A stretch of 64,000 nt of DNA from Bacteriovoracaceae bacterium. GTDB taxonomy: Bacteria; Bdellovibrionota; Bacteriovoracia; Bacteriovoracales; Bacteriovoracaceae. Shown here in pieces: positions 32,346 through 41,617 of the stretch (positions are counted from its first letter, which is position 1; each line of letters starts with the position of its first letter). The DNA lies in NCBI GenBank assembly GCA_025210745.1, contig JAOARC010000021.1, forward strand, positions 1 through 64,000. Reading direction: 5' to 3'. The translations under genes were made by a program, and so were the position numbers. The notes beneath the pieces were generated by a model. That model was not told where the DNA came from, ran no database searches, and saw only the letters and a list, made by a program, of their open reading frames with translations.

Positions 32346-33665
32346 TTGGCAGATCAAAAAACTTTTATCTTAGACACAAACGTTCTTTTATTTGACCCGA
32401 CATCTTTTAACAAATTTGGAAAGAACAAAGTGTTTATTCCTCTTGTTGTTATTGAGGAATTAGATCGATTTAAAAAAGATCAAAATGAAAATGGTCGAAA
32501 TGCAAGGCATTTTGCTAGGCTAGTAGATGATTTTAGAGAAAAAGGTTCTTTAGTTAAGGGTGTCATTTTAGCTAACGGTGGAACTTTACAAATCAGTATT
32601 TTGAGAGATCCTTCGACAACTCATTCAGGAATAGATCTTTCTATAAATGATAATTTAATCTTGGCCAATGCTTTAGCTCTTAAGGAAAAAGATGAGGATG
32701 TTATTCTTATTACTAAAGATATAAATCTAAGGTTAAAAGCAGATGCTTTAGGCCTTAAGAGTGAGGACTATGAAACGAGTGAGATGACTATTGAAGAGTT
32801 ATACTCGGGGCAAAGAAACTTTGAGGTAACTTCTGATAGACTCTTGGAGTTTGAGAAAAATAGATACTTAGGTCTTGAAGAACAAGAGAGAAAGGTTTTT
32901 TATCCAAATGAATATCTTATCGTTCATGAACAGGGAAATCCGCAAAGAAGACAGCTTGGAAGGTATAATGACAAAAAGGGGGGGATTGTTCCTCTTATAA
33001 AGCCCAGAGAAGGTGTATGGGGAATTTATCCTAAAAATATTGAGCAGCAGTTTGCCTTTGATGCTTTATTAAATGAAGAAGTTAACTTAGTAAGTCTTGT
33101 TGGAAAAGCTGGAACGGGAAAAACTCTTGTTGCTATTGCTGCTGGCTTAGAGATGGCAATTGGGCAAAAAAAATATTCAAGAGTTCTTGTTTCAAGGCCA
33201 ATTATTCCTATGGGAAAAGACTTGGGTTTTTTGCCTGGGGATGTTAACGAAAAGCTTGGTCCTTGGATGCAGCCTATCTTTGATAATATCGACTTTTTAT
33301 TTGGAGGGCAAAGGGCAAGTAATGAACAGACGACTTGGGATGAGCTTATAAATGAAGGTCTTTTACATGTTGAACCTCTTACATATATAAGAGGTCGCTC
33401 ATTGCCAAACCAATATATGATAGTTGATGAAGCTCAGAACTTAACTCCTCATGAAATTAAAACGATTATTACAAGAGCTGGAGAAGGAACAAAAATTGTT
33501 TTAACGGGCGATAGCGCGCAAATAGATAACCCTTATCTCGATTCTATTAATAATGGTCTTGTTTACTGTATAGATCGTTTAAAAAATGTTCCTATTGTTG
33601 CACACGCGAAGTTAACTCAAGGAGAAAGATCACCTCTTTCTGAAATAGCAAGTGAACTTCTTTAA
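32346..33665 (+). CDS. PIN domain-PhoH ATPase fusion protein
   Basis: 439 aa. N-terminal PIN ribonuclease domain (D10-T-N-V-L-L-F-D-P, later V-I-E-E-L-D and a D-N-L-I-L segment) joined to a PhoH-type ATPase with Walker A G-K-A-G-T-G-K-T near 255, Walker B D-E-A-Q-N-L-T near 362 and T-G-D-S-A-Q-I-D. The fusion (YlaK/PhoH2-related) is thought to be an RNA helicase-nuclease. Start is TTG with AGGAG at a good spacing; it overlaps the PilZ gene by 14 bp. The leader GGAGAGA is complementary to the CU tract of the candidate small RNA at 4203-4283. Confidence 0.88.
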   Translation: MADQKTFILDTNVLLFDPTSFNKFGKNKVFIPLVVIEELDRFKKDQNENGRNARHFARLVDDFREKGSLVKGVILANGGTLQISILRDPSTTHSGIDLSINDNLILANALALKEKDEDVILITKDINLRLKADALGLKSEDYETSEMTIEELYSGQRNFEVTSDRLLEFEKNRYLGLEEQERKVFYPNEYLIVHEQGNPQRRQLGRYNDKKGGIVPLIKPREGVWGIYPKNIEQQFAFDALLNEEVNLVSLVGKAGTGKTLVAIAAGLEMAIGQKKYSRVLVSRPIIPMGKDLGFLPGDVNEKLGPWMQPIFDNIDFLFGGQRASNEQTTWDELINEGLLHVEPLTYIRGRSLPNQYMIVDEAQNLTPHEIKTIITRAGEGTKIVLTGDSAQIDNPYLDSINNGLVYCIDRLKNVPIVAHAKLTQGERSPLSEIASELL

Positions 33666-34233
33666 TAAAAGAGATTATCAAAGGGCTTATTTAAGAGCTC
33701 CGTTTAAGGAAGAAATACTTTATACAGAAGGTGATTATTTTTATAAGACGAAAGCTATAAATATTTCGGAAGGGGGAATTCTTTTAGAGAATGTTCCTTA
33801 TTATCCAAAAGATTGTGATCTTTTAGATTTTATTGTAAAGCTTCCGTATCATCCTTTTTTTAAAAGTTTTACTTATAATAAGTTAAAAACTTATTCTGAA
33901 GATTTATTTAAACCTAAAGTCATTGCTTTTAAAGGGAAGATTGTAAGAAAGTCTAAGCAGCATGATCCTGTTAAAGATGTATTTATGCAAAATATTGGAT
34001 TACAGATTATTAATATTGATGCAAAAGATAGAAGTTTTATTAGTGAATATGTAAGTCACTTTAGTTCTAATCTCATTTTCTTACAATCACTTATTGATAA
34101 TTTAAATAATGAACCGACTAATATTGAGCATTGTCGTTTATTGGCCAAAATTTTAGGTTATAATCATTATGAAAAAGTTATACTGATGTCGAAAAAAATA
34201 AAGCATGATTATATAAACTTACAATGGCTTTAA
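33652..34233 (+). CDS. PilZ-domain protein (cyclic di-GMP receptor candidate)
   Basis: 193 aa from a GTG start overlapping the phoH-like gene by 14 bp. The N-terminal half shows the PilZ binding motifs: R-x-x-x-R in R-D-Y-Q-R-A-Y-L-R near 7-15 and N-I-S-E-G-G near 39-44 (the D/N-x-S-x-x-G box). The C-terminal 70 residues are helical and unassigned. PilZ proteins bind cyclic di-GMP, a key signal for the predatory and growth switch in Bdellovibrio; the partner here is not known. Confidence 0.75.
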   Translation: MNFFNKRDYQRAYLRAPFKEEILYTEGDYFYKTKAINISEGGILLENVPYYPKDCDLLDFIVKLPYHPFFKSFTYNKLKTYSEDLFKPKVIAFKGKIVRKSKQHDPVKDVFMQNIGLQIINIDAKDRSFISEYVSHFSSNLIFLQSLIDNLNNEPTNIEHCRLLAKILGYNHYEKVILMSKKIKHDYINLQWL

Positions 34234-34234
34234 A

Positions 34235-34266
34235 TACTAAAGGAGCATAAAAAGACTCCTTTAGTA
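34235..34266. terminator. Bidirectional hairpin between convergent genes
   Basis: TACTAAAGGAG (34235-34245), 10-nt loop, CTCCTTTAGTA (34256-34266): an 11-bp perfect stem between the converging PilZ and collagen-repeat genes. The flanking U tract is poor on both strands, so termination is likely but not certain. Confidence 0.5.
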
Positions 34267-34282
34267 CTCAATATAGTATTTT

Positions 34283-34966
34283 TTAGTCTATGACATTTCC
34301 ATCAGCATCAATTTTAAATCTACATCCTGTTCCATCTGTTGTTATATATGATTTATTTTTTTGTAAAAGAGTTAGATATTGGTTTGATCCACTTGCTAAG
34401 TGCGCCAAGATATCACCGCTAGCAAGGACAATTAAAACTTCATCAAATCCATGGGTTGTCTGAGTTCCGCAAGGATCAATTATTTTAACAACACTATCGA
34501 GGCCGTCTTTACCATCAACACCGTCTTTACCATCAACACCGTCTTTACCATCAACACCGTCTTTACCATCAACACCGTCTTCACCATTTTTGATAAAACC
34601 AGATGTTCCATCTTCACATTTTATATAAGTCCCGCTTCCATTTGTATCTTCAACGGCAGAGCATGCACTTCCATCCTTTCCATCATTACCATTTTTTATA
34701 AAAGCAGATGAGTCTCCACATGTTATAAGAGAGCCAAGAGCTTGCTCTTTTACGTCACAAGAAGTTCCATCTTTACCATCATAGATGACTTGTGAAGTTC
34801 CATCTGGACATGAAATTTCGACGAGCTTTAGTTCTTCATTCCTATCAACGGAACAATTTGTAACTAAGTTTTGCAGTGATTGTAGATTTTCCTCTTTTTG
34901 AAGAGTTGGGTTTTTTCCACAAGATGCAAACATAAGTAAAAGTATTAAAATAATTAAGTTGTTCAT
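34283..34966 (-). CDS. Lipoprotein with collagen-like Gly-x-y repeats
   Basis: 227 aa. Lipobox A-S-C-G with Cys at 16. The central third has several G-K-D-G-S/T stretches and a perfect run of G-V-D-G-K-D units (about 125-155), i.e. collagen-like Gly-x-y triplets dominated by D and K. Flanking blocks with C-x-V-x-D/E, G-T-S and Cys repeats look like ancient copies of the same unit. Bacterial collagen-like proteins form trimeric stalks on the surface and can change length by repeat slippage. The DNA of the repeat is described separately at 34503-34587. Confidence 0.75.
   Translation of the reverse strand: MNNLIILILLLMFASCGKNPTLQKEENLQSLQNLVTNCSVDRNEELKLVEISCPDGTSQVIYDGKDGTSCDVKEQALGSLITCGDSSAFIKNGNDGKDGSACSAVEDTNGSGTYIKCEDGTSGFIKNGEDGVDGKDGVDGKDGVDGKDGVDGKDGLDSVVKIIDPCGTQTTHGFDEVLIVLASGDILAHLASGSNQYLTLLQKNKSYITTDGTGCRFKIDADGNVID
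34503..34587. repeat. 18-bp tandem repeat coding the collagen-like tract
   Basis: The unit CCGTCTTTACCATCAACA occurs four times in a row without change (34503-34574), plus a partial fifth copy (CCGTCTTCACCAT). In the gene it encodes G-V-D-G-K-D on the reverse strand. Identical copies at the DNA level suggest recent expansion and potential for phase or length variation without frameshift (18 is divisible by 3). Confidence 0.9.
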
Positions 34967-35091
34967 AAGCTCTGATCCTCCCTAAGCTATTCCTTAATAT
35001 TAATTTAGCAACTTCGGTGCCAGAGATGTGGATGTAAAATTAATATGTTAGCTGTGATTTGATGTCCCTAGAGACAAAGTGACATTGTCTT

Positions 35092-35271
35092 CTAGAGTCT
35101 TTTTAAATGCTTTAACAAAGAAATATGGTTGTTTAAGAAGTTTTCTAGATCGTCGATATATTCATTTTCTAACTCTTTATCTTGTCTCAAAGATTCAATA
35201 ATGAGTTTGCAAAGAATCTCTATTCTTAGGGAGTTATTTATAAAGTCGTGTTTTAGCTCTTTTAATTCCAT
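35092..35271 (-). CDS. Small protein with HisKA/Spo0B-like helix (59 aa)
   Basis: 59 aa starting immediately after the stop of the 113-aa gene (TAAATG), so coupled. The sequence begins M-E-L-K-E-L-K-H-D-F-I-N-N-S-L-R-I-E-I-L: an H-D-F-x-N-x-L motif as in Spo0B/HisKA phospho-acceptor helices, followed by a second long helix ending N-H-I-S-L-L-K-H-L-K. Two helices in 59 residues would form a four-helix dimer. A phosphotransfer role is inference; no ATPase or receiver domain is adjacent. Confidence 0.5.
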   Translation of the reverse strand: MELKELKHDFINNSLRIEILCKLIIESLRQDKELENEYIDDLENFLNNHISLLKHLKRL

Positions 35272-35613
35272 TTAGTGGTAAGTTATATTATTTAAGCTGA
35301 TTTTTTCTCTAATATTTGTTGCAAATTCATTTATTGATTCCGACATAGTATTATCACTTACTCTAGAAGCTAGTTCCTCCATAAGTAAAGCACTCTTTCT
35401 TAGAGACTCAGAGTTAAGATCTTTTCCCATTTGTCCCATTATAAAGTCAGCTTCGTATTGAAGTTCTTCTCTTTTTAAAGACTTTAAATAAGTTTTAAAC
35501 TGACTTTCTTTTTTAGTTAGTTCTAATTGTTTTTTTGCCGCTGATAAATTAATTAAATTTTCCATAAACTTTTCTTTTAACTCCACTTTCTCTCTAAAAT
35601 TTCCATAAGACAT
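35272..35613 (-). CDS. Small helical protein of unknown function (113 aa)
   Basis: 113 aa, almost entirely helical and charged (K-Q-L-E-L-T-K-K-E-S-Q-F-K-T-Y-L-K-S-L-K), likely coiled coil, with no Cys, signal or membrane segment. The start is either 35613 or an internal ATG at 35565; neither has a strong ribosome-binding site. It is followed with no gap by the small H-D-F-containing gene, so the two probably act together. Divergent from clpP across about 300 bp. Confidence 0.5.
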   Translation of the reverse strand: MSYGNFREKVELKEKFMENLINLSAAKKQLELTKKESQFKTYLKSLKREELQYEADFIMGQMGKDLNSESLRKSALLMEELASRVSDNTMSESINEFATNIREKISLNNITYH

Positions 35614-35718
35614 TAAAATTTTTTTTAAGTCTCTTACTTAATAACTTGAGCAATTCACATGCCAATCATTTACATCATTAACTAAAAACATTTTTAGGAG
35701 TCTTGGGACGTATTTTCA

Positions 35719-35741
35719 AGTGTTTTAGTTTTTGAAACACT
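35719..35741. promoter_or_regulatory. Inverted repeat in the region upstream of clpP
   Basis: AGTGTTT and AAACACT in inverted orientation separated by 9 bp, in the otherwise unassigned 35614-35909 interval. It may be an operator for clpP or a hairpin in its leader. No heat-shock operator of the CIRCE or HAIR type is seen. The rest of the interval is AT-rich with no convincing ORF. Confidence 0.35.
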
Positions 35742-35909
35742 CTGTTCTGTAATCTTTATACATGATATATTGCACTAAATAAGTAGAATTTACACTGTCA
35801 CACTGCCTCCGGCAAAATTTTCTAGAGATTTTATGACACTAATTACTCAGAAAAATTTGTAATGTACCGATTAGCTATTGAAAGGTTAATAAAAAAAGAA
35901 GGATGCAAA

Positions 35910-36524
35910 ATGAAGATGTATATTCCAAACCCCGTTGTTATAGAGCAAACTGCTAGAGGTGAAAGACAATACGATATCTATTCAAGATTACTTTTAGATA
36001 GAATTATTTTCTTAGGAACTGAAGTGAACGATACAATCGCAAACTTATTAGTAGCACAAATGTTATTTTTAGAGCAGAACGATCCGGAAGCTCCAATTCA
36101 TTTTTATATCAACTCACCGGGAGGAAGCGTATACGCAGGTCTTGGTATCTACGATATTATGCAACACATTTCATGTCCTGTTTATACTTACTGTGTTGGA
36201 CTTGCTGCTTCAATGGGCTCTCTTTTATTAAGTGCCGGTGCTGCTGGACATAGATATGCTATGCCACATGCAAGAATTATGATTCACCAACCACTTGGTG
36301 GAGCAAGAGGGCAGGCAAGTGATATTCAAATTCAAGCTAATGAAATTTTAGATTTAAAGAAACAATTAACTCAAATTTATGTTGATCATACATCAAAAGG
36401 AATTACTTATGAACAGTATGAAACGGCAATGGATAGAGATAATTATTTAAATCCTGGTAAAGCGCAAGAGCTAGGACTTATTGATAATATTATTCAACCT
36501 AAAGAAAAGATAATTAAGGAATAA
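35910..36524 (+). CDS. clpP: ATP-dependent Clp protease proteolytic subunit
   Basis: Serine protease barrel that degrades substrates unfolded by ClpX. 204 aa from ATG 35910 (AAGAAGGA six bases upstream); codons back to 35862 have no ribosome-binding site and no family counterpart. Catalytic Ser101 lies in A-A-S-M-G-S and His126 in M-I-H-Q-P-L-G-G, and the Asp lies in the M-D-R-D-N-Y segment. Followed after 10 bp by clpX and then lon, the common tig-clpP-clpX-lon order, but without a visible tig gene upstream. Confidence 0.96.
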   Translation: MKMYIPNPVVIEQTARGERQYDIYSRLLLDRIIFLGTEVNDTIANLLVAQMLFLEQNDPEAPIHFYINSPGGSVYAGLGIYDIMQHISCPVYTYCVGLAASMGSLLLSAGAAGHRYAMPHARIMIHQPLGGARGQASDIQIQANEILDLKKQLTQIYVDHTSKGITYEQYETAMDRDNYLNPGKAQELGLIDNIIQPKEKIIKE

Positions 36525-36534
36525 AAGGAATATT

Positions 36535-37824
36535 ATGAGTACAGGAAAAACTCCTTTAAATTGTAATTTTTGTGGAAAGACTCAAAAGGAAGTTAAAAAG
36601 TTAATTGCTGGTCCTGGTGTTTACATCTGTGATGAGTGTATTGAGCTTTGTAACGATATTATTTATGAAGACTCTGTAAAACAAGTTACAAAGACGAATT
36701 TAGATAATGTTCCAAAGCCACAAGAGATTAAAGAGCATTTAGATAACTATGTTATTGGACAAGAAAGAGCTAAGAAAATTATTTCAGTTGCTGTTCATAA
36801 CCATTATAAAAGACTTGGGTATAAGCCAGGAAAAAATGAAGATGGTGTTGAATTAGCAAAGTCTAATATTTTATTAGCAGGGCCAACAGGTTCTGGTAAA
36901 ACATTAATCGCTCAGTCCTTAGCAAAATACTTAAATGTTCCATTTGCTATTGCTGATGCGACATCTTTAACTGAAGCTGGTTATGTTGGTGAAGATGTTG
37001 AAAATATTATTTTAAGTTTATTACAAAACTGCGATTATGATATTGAAAGAGCTCAAAGAGGAATTGTTTATATTGATGAGATCGATAAGATTGCAAAGAA
37101 ATCTGAAAATCCATCTATTACTAGAGACGTTTCCGGAGAAGGAGTTCAGCAGGCTTTATTAAAGCTTATCGAGGGTACAGTTGCTTCTGTTCCTCCAAAA
37201 GGAGGAAGAAAACATCCTCAACAAGAGTTCTTACAAGTAGATACTAAAAATATTCTTTTTATCGTAGCTGGAGCATTTGTTGGTCTTGATAAAATTATTG
37301 AGCAAAGACAGAAGAAAAAAACAAGCCTTGGACTTGGAGCCGTTGCGCAAAAAGAAGAAAAGAAAACAAATATTGAAAACCTTGGTGGAATTGAAGCTGG
37401 AGATTTATCAAAGTTTGGTTTAATTCCAGAGTTTATTGGTAGGCTACCAGTAAATGCGATGTTACAAGAACTTGATGAAGATGCTCTAGTTCAAATTTTA
37501 ACTAAACCAAAAAATGCAATTACTAAACAATATCAAAAACTTTTTGAGTTTGATGGTATTGAATTAGAATTTGAAGAAGACGCACTACTTGAAGTTGCTA
37601 AAACTGCAATCTCTAAGAAAACAGGTGCTAGAGGGCTTAGATCGATACTTGAGCAAACAATGCTTGATGTAATGTATGAGATTCCAAGTAACGAAAAAAT
37701 AGCTAAATGTGTCGTTACAAAGGCAGCAATAGAAGGACTTGAAAAGCCAAAGCTAGTAGAGGGACAGAGGAAAGTTGCTAAAGAAGGCAAATCAAACTCT
37801 ATAAAAACAGCTGATGCGTCTTAG
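36535..37824 (+). CDS. clpX: ATP-dependent Clp protease ATP-binding subunit
   Basis: AAA+ unfoldase partner of ClpP, 429 aa. The N-terminal C4 zinc domain is complete (C-N-F-C-G-K near 11 and C-D-E-C near 33). Walker A G-P-T-G-S-G-K-T near 118, Walker B Y-I-D-E-I-D-K near 180, the pore loop G-Y-V-G, and the I-G-F ClpP-binding loop region (here within G-L-G-A-V area, less clear) follow; sensor residues R-G-L-R are present. A lysine-rich C-terminal tail of about 25 aa extends beyond most homologues. A strong terminator follows. Confidence 0.96.
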   Translation: MSTGKTPLNCNFCGKTQKEVKKLIAGPGVYICDECIELCNDIIYEDSVKQVTKTNLDNVPKPQEIKEHLDNYVIGQERAKKIISVAVHNHYKRLGYKPGKNEDGVELAKSNILLAGPTGSGKTLIAQSLAKYLNVPFAIADATSLTEAGYVGEDVENIILSLLQNCDYDIERAQRGIVYIDEIDKIAKKSENPSITRDVSGEGVQQALLKLIEGTVASVPPKGGRKHPQQEFLQVDTKNILFIVAGAFVGLDKIIEQRQKKKTSLGLGAVAQKEEKKTNIENLGGIEAGDLSKFGLIPEFIGRLPVNAMLQELDEDALVQILTKPKNAITKQYQKLFEFDGIELEFEEDALLEVAKTAISKKTGARGLRSILEQTMLDVMYEIPSNEKIAKCVVTKAAIEGLEKPKLVEGQRKVAKEGKSNSIKTADAS

Positions 37825-37860
37825 ATTTGTATAAAAATTTCATGTATTTATAAATAAATA

Positions 37861-37894
37861 AAGCTTAGGAGATTTTTTCCTAAGCTTTTTTTTT
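37861..37894 (+). terminator. Intrinsic terminator after clpX
   Basis: AAGCTTAGGA (37861-37870), 7-nt loop, TCCTAAGCTT (37878-37887), then a run of T residues to 37894. Ends the clpP-clpX transcript before lon. Confidence 0.85.
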
Positions 37895-37968
37895 GACCTG
37901 AATTCAAAATTAGGGGACAATATATATGTAGATCCCTTGTCCAGGGGTCAACGAGCGCAGGAGGTGCT

Positions 37969-40395
37969 ATGTCGGACATGAAGTCATCAAATTCAAAAAA
38001 CTACCCATTACTTCCCTTAAGAGATGTAATTATTTTTCCTCACATGGTGGTTCCGCTATTTGTTGGAAGAGAAAAGTCTATTGCAGCCTTAGAAAGAGCT
38101 GCTAAAAATGGGAACGAACTATTCTTGATTACTCAGAAGGATGCAAGTGTATTAAATCCTGAAAGAGAAGATGTTTATGACGTTGGTACGGTTGTAAATA
38201 TTATTCAAATGCTTAGGCTTCCTGATAATACTGTAAAAGTGTTAATTGAAGGAAAGCATAGAGCAAAAATTACAAACTTTGAATGTAAAGCAGAGGGCTA
38301 TTTTGCTGATGTTGAAAAGTGTGAAGATGAGCAAAGTGATCCTCTTGAAACAGAAGCAGTTGTAAGATCTGTAAAAAGTGTTTTTGAACAATATGTAAAA
38401 TTAAATAAAAGAATTCCACCAGAGTTATTAATGAGTATTTCGTCTATCACTGATCCATCAAGATTAGCTGATATTATTGTTGCTCACTTAACAATGAAAA
38501 TTCCTCAAAAACAAGAAATCTTAGATGCAGTAGATGTTGAGCATAGATTAAGACTTCTTTTAGAGAAGATGCAAGGTGAGATCGAAGTTATTAACGTTGA
38601 GAAGAAAATCAGAACTCGCGTTAAGCAACAAATGGAAAAGTCTCAAAAAGAGTATTACCTCAATGAGCAGATGAATGCGATTCAAAAAGAATTAGGTAAT
38701 AAAGATGATGGTAAGACTGATCTTCAAGAAATGGAAGAAAAGCTTGCTAAAAAGAATATGCCGGAAGAGGCAAAGAAGAAAGTTGCCAAGGAAATTAAGA
38801 AACTAAAATCAATGTCTCCAATGTCGGCTGAGTCTGCTGTTGTAAGAAACTACGTTGATTGGATGTTAAATCTTCCTTGGAATGAGTATTCTGAGGATGA
38901 TAATAGTGTTAAGCACGCAAAAGAAGTTTTAGACGATGAGCACTATGGGCTTGAAGATGTTAAAGATAGAATCTTAGAATATATGGCTGTTAGAAATCTT
39001 ATTAAAGATGATTCTAAAACAGCGGGAACAGTTTTATGTTTAGCTGGTCCTCCAGGTGTTGGTAAGACTTCAATTTGTCAGTCACTAGCAACAAGTATGG
39101 GAAGAGAATTTGTTCGAATTTCTCTTGGTGGTGTTAGAGATGAAGCTGAGATTAGAGGCCACAGAAGAACTTACGTTGGAGCAATGCCTGGTAAAATTAT
39201 TCAGGCAATGAAAAAAGCTAAGACTGGAAATCCAATTATTCTTTTAGATGAGATCGACAAAATGAGCTCTGACTTTAAAGGTGATCCTTCTGCAGCAATG
39301 CTAGAGGTATTAGACCCAGCTCAAAATAAAAACTTTGCTGATCATTATATTGAAGTTGAGTATGATCTTTCAAAAGTTATGTTTGTTATGACGGCAAATG
39401 ATATATCTAGAATTCCAGGTCCTCTACGAGATAGAATGGAAATGATTAATATCGCTGGCTATACTCCACATGAAAAATTACAAATTGCCAAAAAGTATTT
39501 ATTGAAAAGATCGATAAATAGCCATGGCTTAAGTGGGTATCCAGTTAATGTTTCAGATAAAATTTTTACTAAAATTATTAGAGGGTACACAAAAGAAGCA
39601 GGTGTGAGAAATCTTCAAAGACTTCTAAATACAGTTGCTAGAAAGATTGCGACAGATGTTGTTACCAATGATATTGAGCTTGGTAAAAAGTTTAATGTTA
39701 CTGATAAAATGTGTGAAAAGTTTTTGGGACCAGTTATTTTTGAAGGAACTGAAATTGAAAAAGCTCCTGAAGTTGGGTTAGTTAATGGTCTTGCTTATAC
39801 AAGTGTTGGTGGAGAGTTACTAAATATAGAAGTTGTAACTGTTCCAGGTAACGGAAAAATTCAAGTAACAGGAAAGCTTGGAGAAGTAATGCAAGAGTCA
39901 GCTAAAGCAGCTCTTAGCTATGTAAGATCAATTGGTGATAGACTAGGAGTAGAGCACGACTGGTATAATAAAAATGATATTCACGTGCATGTTCCAGAAG
40001 GTGCAACACCTAAAGATGGGCCAAGTGCAGGTATTACAATGGTAACGGCACTAACTTCTGCAATTGCTAATATCCCAGTAAGACAGGATGTTGCTATGAC
40101 AGGAGAGGTGACAATAAGAGGTAGAGTTCTGCCAATTGGTGGTTTAAAAGAAAAACTATTAGCTGCAAAGCAAGCAGGTGTTCAGACTATTGTTATCCCG
40201 CAAAAGAATGCTAAAGACTTAGTAAAAGTACCTCAAGAGATAAAAGGTGGACTTGATATTCACCCTGTTGATTCGGCTGAAACAGTTTTAAAGATTGCTT
40301 TAGACTTAAAGAAGCCAGAGGACTTTATGAAGGAGCGTGCATTTACAGTGCTTGATGGACAAAAAGAGGAAGCTTCGCAGCAAGTAGCCAATTAG
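37969..40395 (+). CDS. lon: ATP-dependent Lon protease
   Basis: 808 aa, single-chain AAA+ serine protease of the cytoplasm. N-terminal substrate domain (about 10-200), coiled-coil (about 215-280), AAA+ module with G-P-P-G-V-G-K-T near 363 and I-L-L-D-E-I-D-K near 425, and the proteolytic domain with catalytic Ser in [10 protein letters not shown] and Lys in the following [16 protein letters not shown] stands just before ATG. It has its own leader after the clpX terminator; the 75-bp spacer contains GGGGACAA and CCCTTGTCC-AGGGG, a loose inverted repeat that may be an operator. Confidence 0.96.
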   Translation: MSDMKSSNSKNYPLLPLRDVIIFPHMVVPLFVGREKSIAALERAAKNGNELFLITQKDASVLNPEREDVYDVGTVVNIIQMLRLPDNTVKVLIEGKHRAKITNFECKAEGYFADVEKCEDEQSDPLETEAVVRSVKSVFEQYVKLNKRIPPELLMSISSITDPSRLADIIVAHLTMKIPQKQEILDAVDVEHRLRLLLEKMQGEIEVINVEKKIRTRVKQQMEKSQKEYYLNEQMNAIQKELGNKDDGKTDLQEMEEKLAKKNMPEEAKKKVAKEIKKLKSMSPMSAESAVVRNYVDWMLNLPWNEYSEDDNSVKHAKEVLDDEHYGLEDVKDRILEYMAVRNLIKDDSKTAGTVLCLAGPPGVGKTSICQSLATSMGREFVRISLGGVRDEAEIRGHRRTYVGAMPGKIIQAMKKAKTGNPIILLDEIDKMSSDFKGDPSAAMLEVLDPAQNKNFADHYIEVEYDLSKVMFVMTANDISRIPGPLRDRMEMINIAGYTPHEKLQIAKKYLLKRSINSHGLSGYPVNVSDKIFTKIIRGYTKEAGVRNLQRLLNTVARKIATDVVTNDIELGKKFNVTDKMCEKFLGPVIFEGTEIEKAPEVGLVNGLAYTSVGGELLNIEVVTVPGNGKIQVTGKLGEVMQESAKAALSYVRSIGDRLGVEHDWYNKNDIHVHVPEGATPKDGPSAGITMVTALTSAIANIPVRQDVAMTGEVTIRGRVLPIGGLKEKLLAAKQAGVQTIVIPQKNAKDLVKVPQEIKGGLDIHPVDSAETVLKIALDLKKPEDFMKERAFTVLDGQKEEASQQVAN

Positions 40396-40423
40396 TTATT
40401 ATAGTTAGATTTTGATGATTTAT

Positions 40424-40456
40424 AAAAAAGGTGCAAAGTTTTTTGCACCTTTTTTA
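40424..40456 (+). terminator. Intrinsic terminator after lon
   Basis: GGTGCAAA (40430-40437), short loop, TTTGCACC (40442-40449), then at least six T residues; flanking A run on the 5' side. Confidence 0.85.
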
Positions 40457-40475
40457 TTTTTTATTTACAAATTTA

Positions 40476-40504
40476 TTGACATAAAATGTGATATATTTTA
40501 CATT
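40476..40504 (+). promoter_or_regulatory. Promoter of tRNA-Val
   Basis: TTGACA (40476-40481), exactly 17 bp, TACATT (40499-40504); start expected about 20 bp before the tRNA. The -35 is a perfect consensus, fitting a stable RNA gene. Confidence 0.65.
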
Positions 40505-40530
40505 AATCAAGCTTTCAAATTAAAGATTTT

Positions 40531-40606
40531 GGGCGTTTAGCTCAGCTGGGAGAGCGCTACCCTTACAAGGTAGATGTCGGCGGTTCGATCCCGTCAACGC
40601 CCACCA
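40531..40606 (+). tRNA. tRNA-Val (anticodon TAC)
   Basis: Complete cloverleaf: acceptor GGGCGTT/AACGCCC, D-arm GCTC-AGCTGGGA-GAGC, anticodon arm CTACC-CTTACAA-GGTAG with anticodon TAC, T-arm GGCGG-TTCGATC-CCGTC, and an encoded CCA end. It has its own promoter and terminator. Confidence 0.97.
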
Positions 40607-40617
40607 AGATTTACTAA

Positions 40618-40648
40618 AAAACCCTTCGTTATGAAGGGTTTTTTTATT
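40618..40648 (+). terminator. Intrinsic terminator after tRNA-Val
   Basis: AAAACCCTTC (40618-40627), GTTAT loop, GAAGGGTTTT (40633-40642) followed by more T residues. Confidence 0.85.
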
Positions 40649-40708
40649 TTTCATCTAAGTTTTTTAGTTTTTCAAATTGTAAGATAAAAACTAGTATTTG
40701 ATACATCG

Positions 40709-41617
40709 ATGAAAGAAAATTACAAACAATCATATTTAGACCATTTAGAAGCGCAAAGTATATTTATTATACGAGAAGTCCTTGCCTGTGCTAAAAATCC
40801 TTTGTTGTTATATTCAATAGGAAAAGATTCATCTGTTTTATTACATTTATTGAAGAAGGCCTTTTATCCATCTTCTGTTCCTGTGAAAGTTATGCATGTT
40901 GATACGGGATGGAAGTTTAAAGAGATGATTCATTTTAGAGATAAATTATTTTCAAATGACAAAATCGATTTTGTCATATGGAAAAATGAAAAGGGAGTTG
41001 AGCAAAAAATTTGTCCTTTTGAGCAAAGCTCTTTGCATACAACAGTCATGAAAACTCAAGCCTTAAAAGATGCCCTAGATAGTTCTAATTATGACTTTAT
41101 TATTGGTGGTGCTCGAAGAGATGAAGAAAAATCAAGGGCTAAAGAGAGAGTTTTTAGTTTAAGAGATCAATTTCACCAGTGGGTGCCACGAAATCAAAGA
41201 CTTGAATTTTGGAATTTATATAATACCTTGTTAAAAAAAAATGACTCTTTACGAGTATTTCCTTTATCAAATTGGACGGAAGAAGATATTTGGAATTATA
41301 TTCTAAAAGAAAAAATAGAAATTGTGCCTTTGTACTTTGCAAAAAAAAGACCTGTTGTAAAAAGGCAAAACCAATTTATTATGGTGGATGATAAAAGGTT
41401 CAAGTTCTTAGCTCATGAAAAAGTAGAGTATAGAAGTGTGCGTTTTAGAACTTTGGGCTGTTATCCTCTTACATGTGCAATTGAATCAAAGGCACAGAGT
41501 GTAGAAGAAATTATAGAAGAAATTAAATTAAGCAAATATTCAGAAAGAGCTGGCCGAATCATCGATCAGGATCTTGGTTTAACGATGGAAGATAAGAAGA
41601 AAAATGGATATTTCTAA
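40709..41617 (+). CDS. cysD: Sulfate adenylyltransferase subunit 2
   Basis: PAPS-reductase-like ATP pyrophosphatase subunit that makes adenylyl sulfate with CysN. 302 aa, standard length. S-I-G-K-D-S-S-V-L near 35-43 is the PP-loop, then V-D-T-G-W-K-F near 65 and the G-G-A-R-R-D-E-E-K-S-R-A-K-E-R near 133 that is diagnostic of CysD. No obvious Shine-Dalgarno is seen before ATG. It overlaps cysNC by 14 bp. No PAPS reductase or sulfite reductase gene follows, so the activated sulfate may serve sulfonation rather than cysteine synthesis, or those genes are elsewhere. Confidence 0.93.
   Translation: MKENYKQSYLDHLEAQSIFIIREVLACAKNPLLLYSIGKDSSVLLHLLKKAFYPSSVPVKVMHVDTGWKFKEMIHFRDKLFSNDKIDFVIWKNEKGVEQKICPFEQSSLHTTVMKTQALKDALDSSNYDFIIGGARRDEEKSRAKERVFSLRDQFHQWVPRNQRLEFWNLYNTLLKKNDSLRVFPLSNWTEEDIWNYILKEKIEIVPLYFAKKRPVVKRQNQFIMVDDKRFKFLAHEKVEYRSVRFRTLGCYPLTCAIESKAQSVEEIIEEIKLSKYSERAGRIIDQDLGLTMEDKKKNGYF

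Noticed and set aside
34503..34587. Short regular repeats that could suggest a CRISPR array
   Set aside because: The units are contiguous without spacers, encode a G-x-y tract in frame and no cas genes are near.
34451..34711. 86-codon forward ORF across the collagen-like gene
   Set aside because: It is antisense to the repeats and owes its openness to them; the lipoprotein on the reverse strand has the signal and domain evidence.
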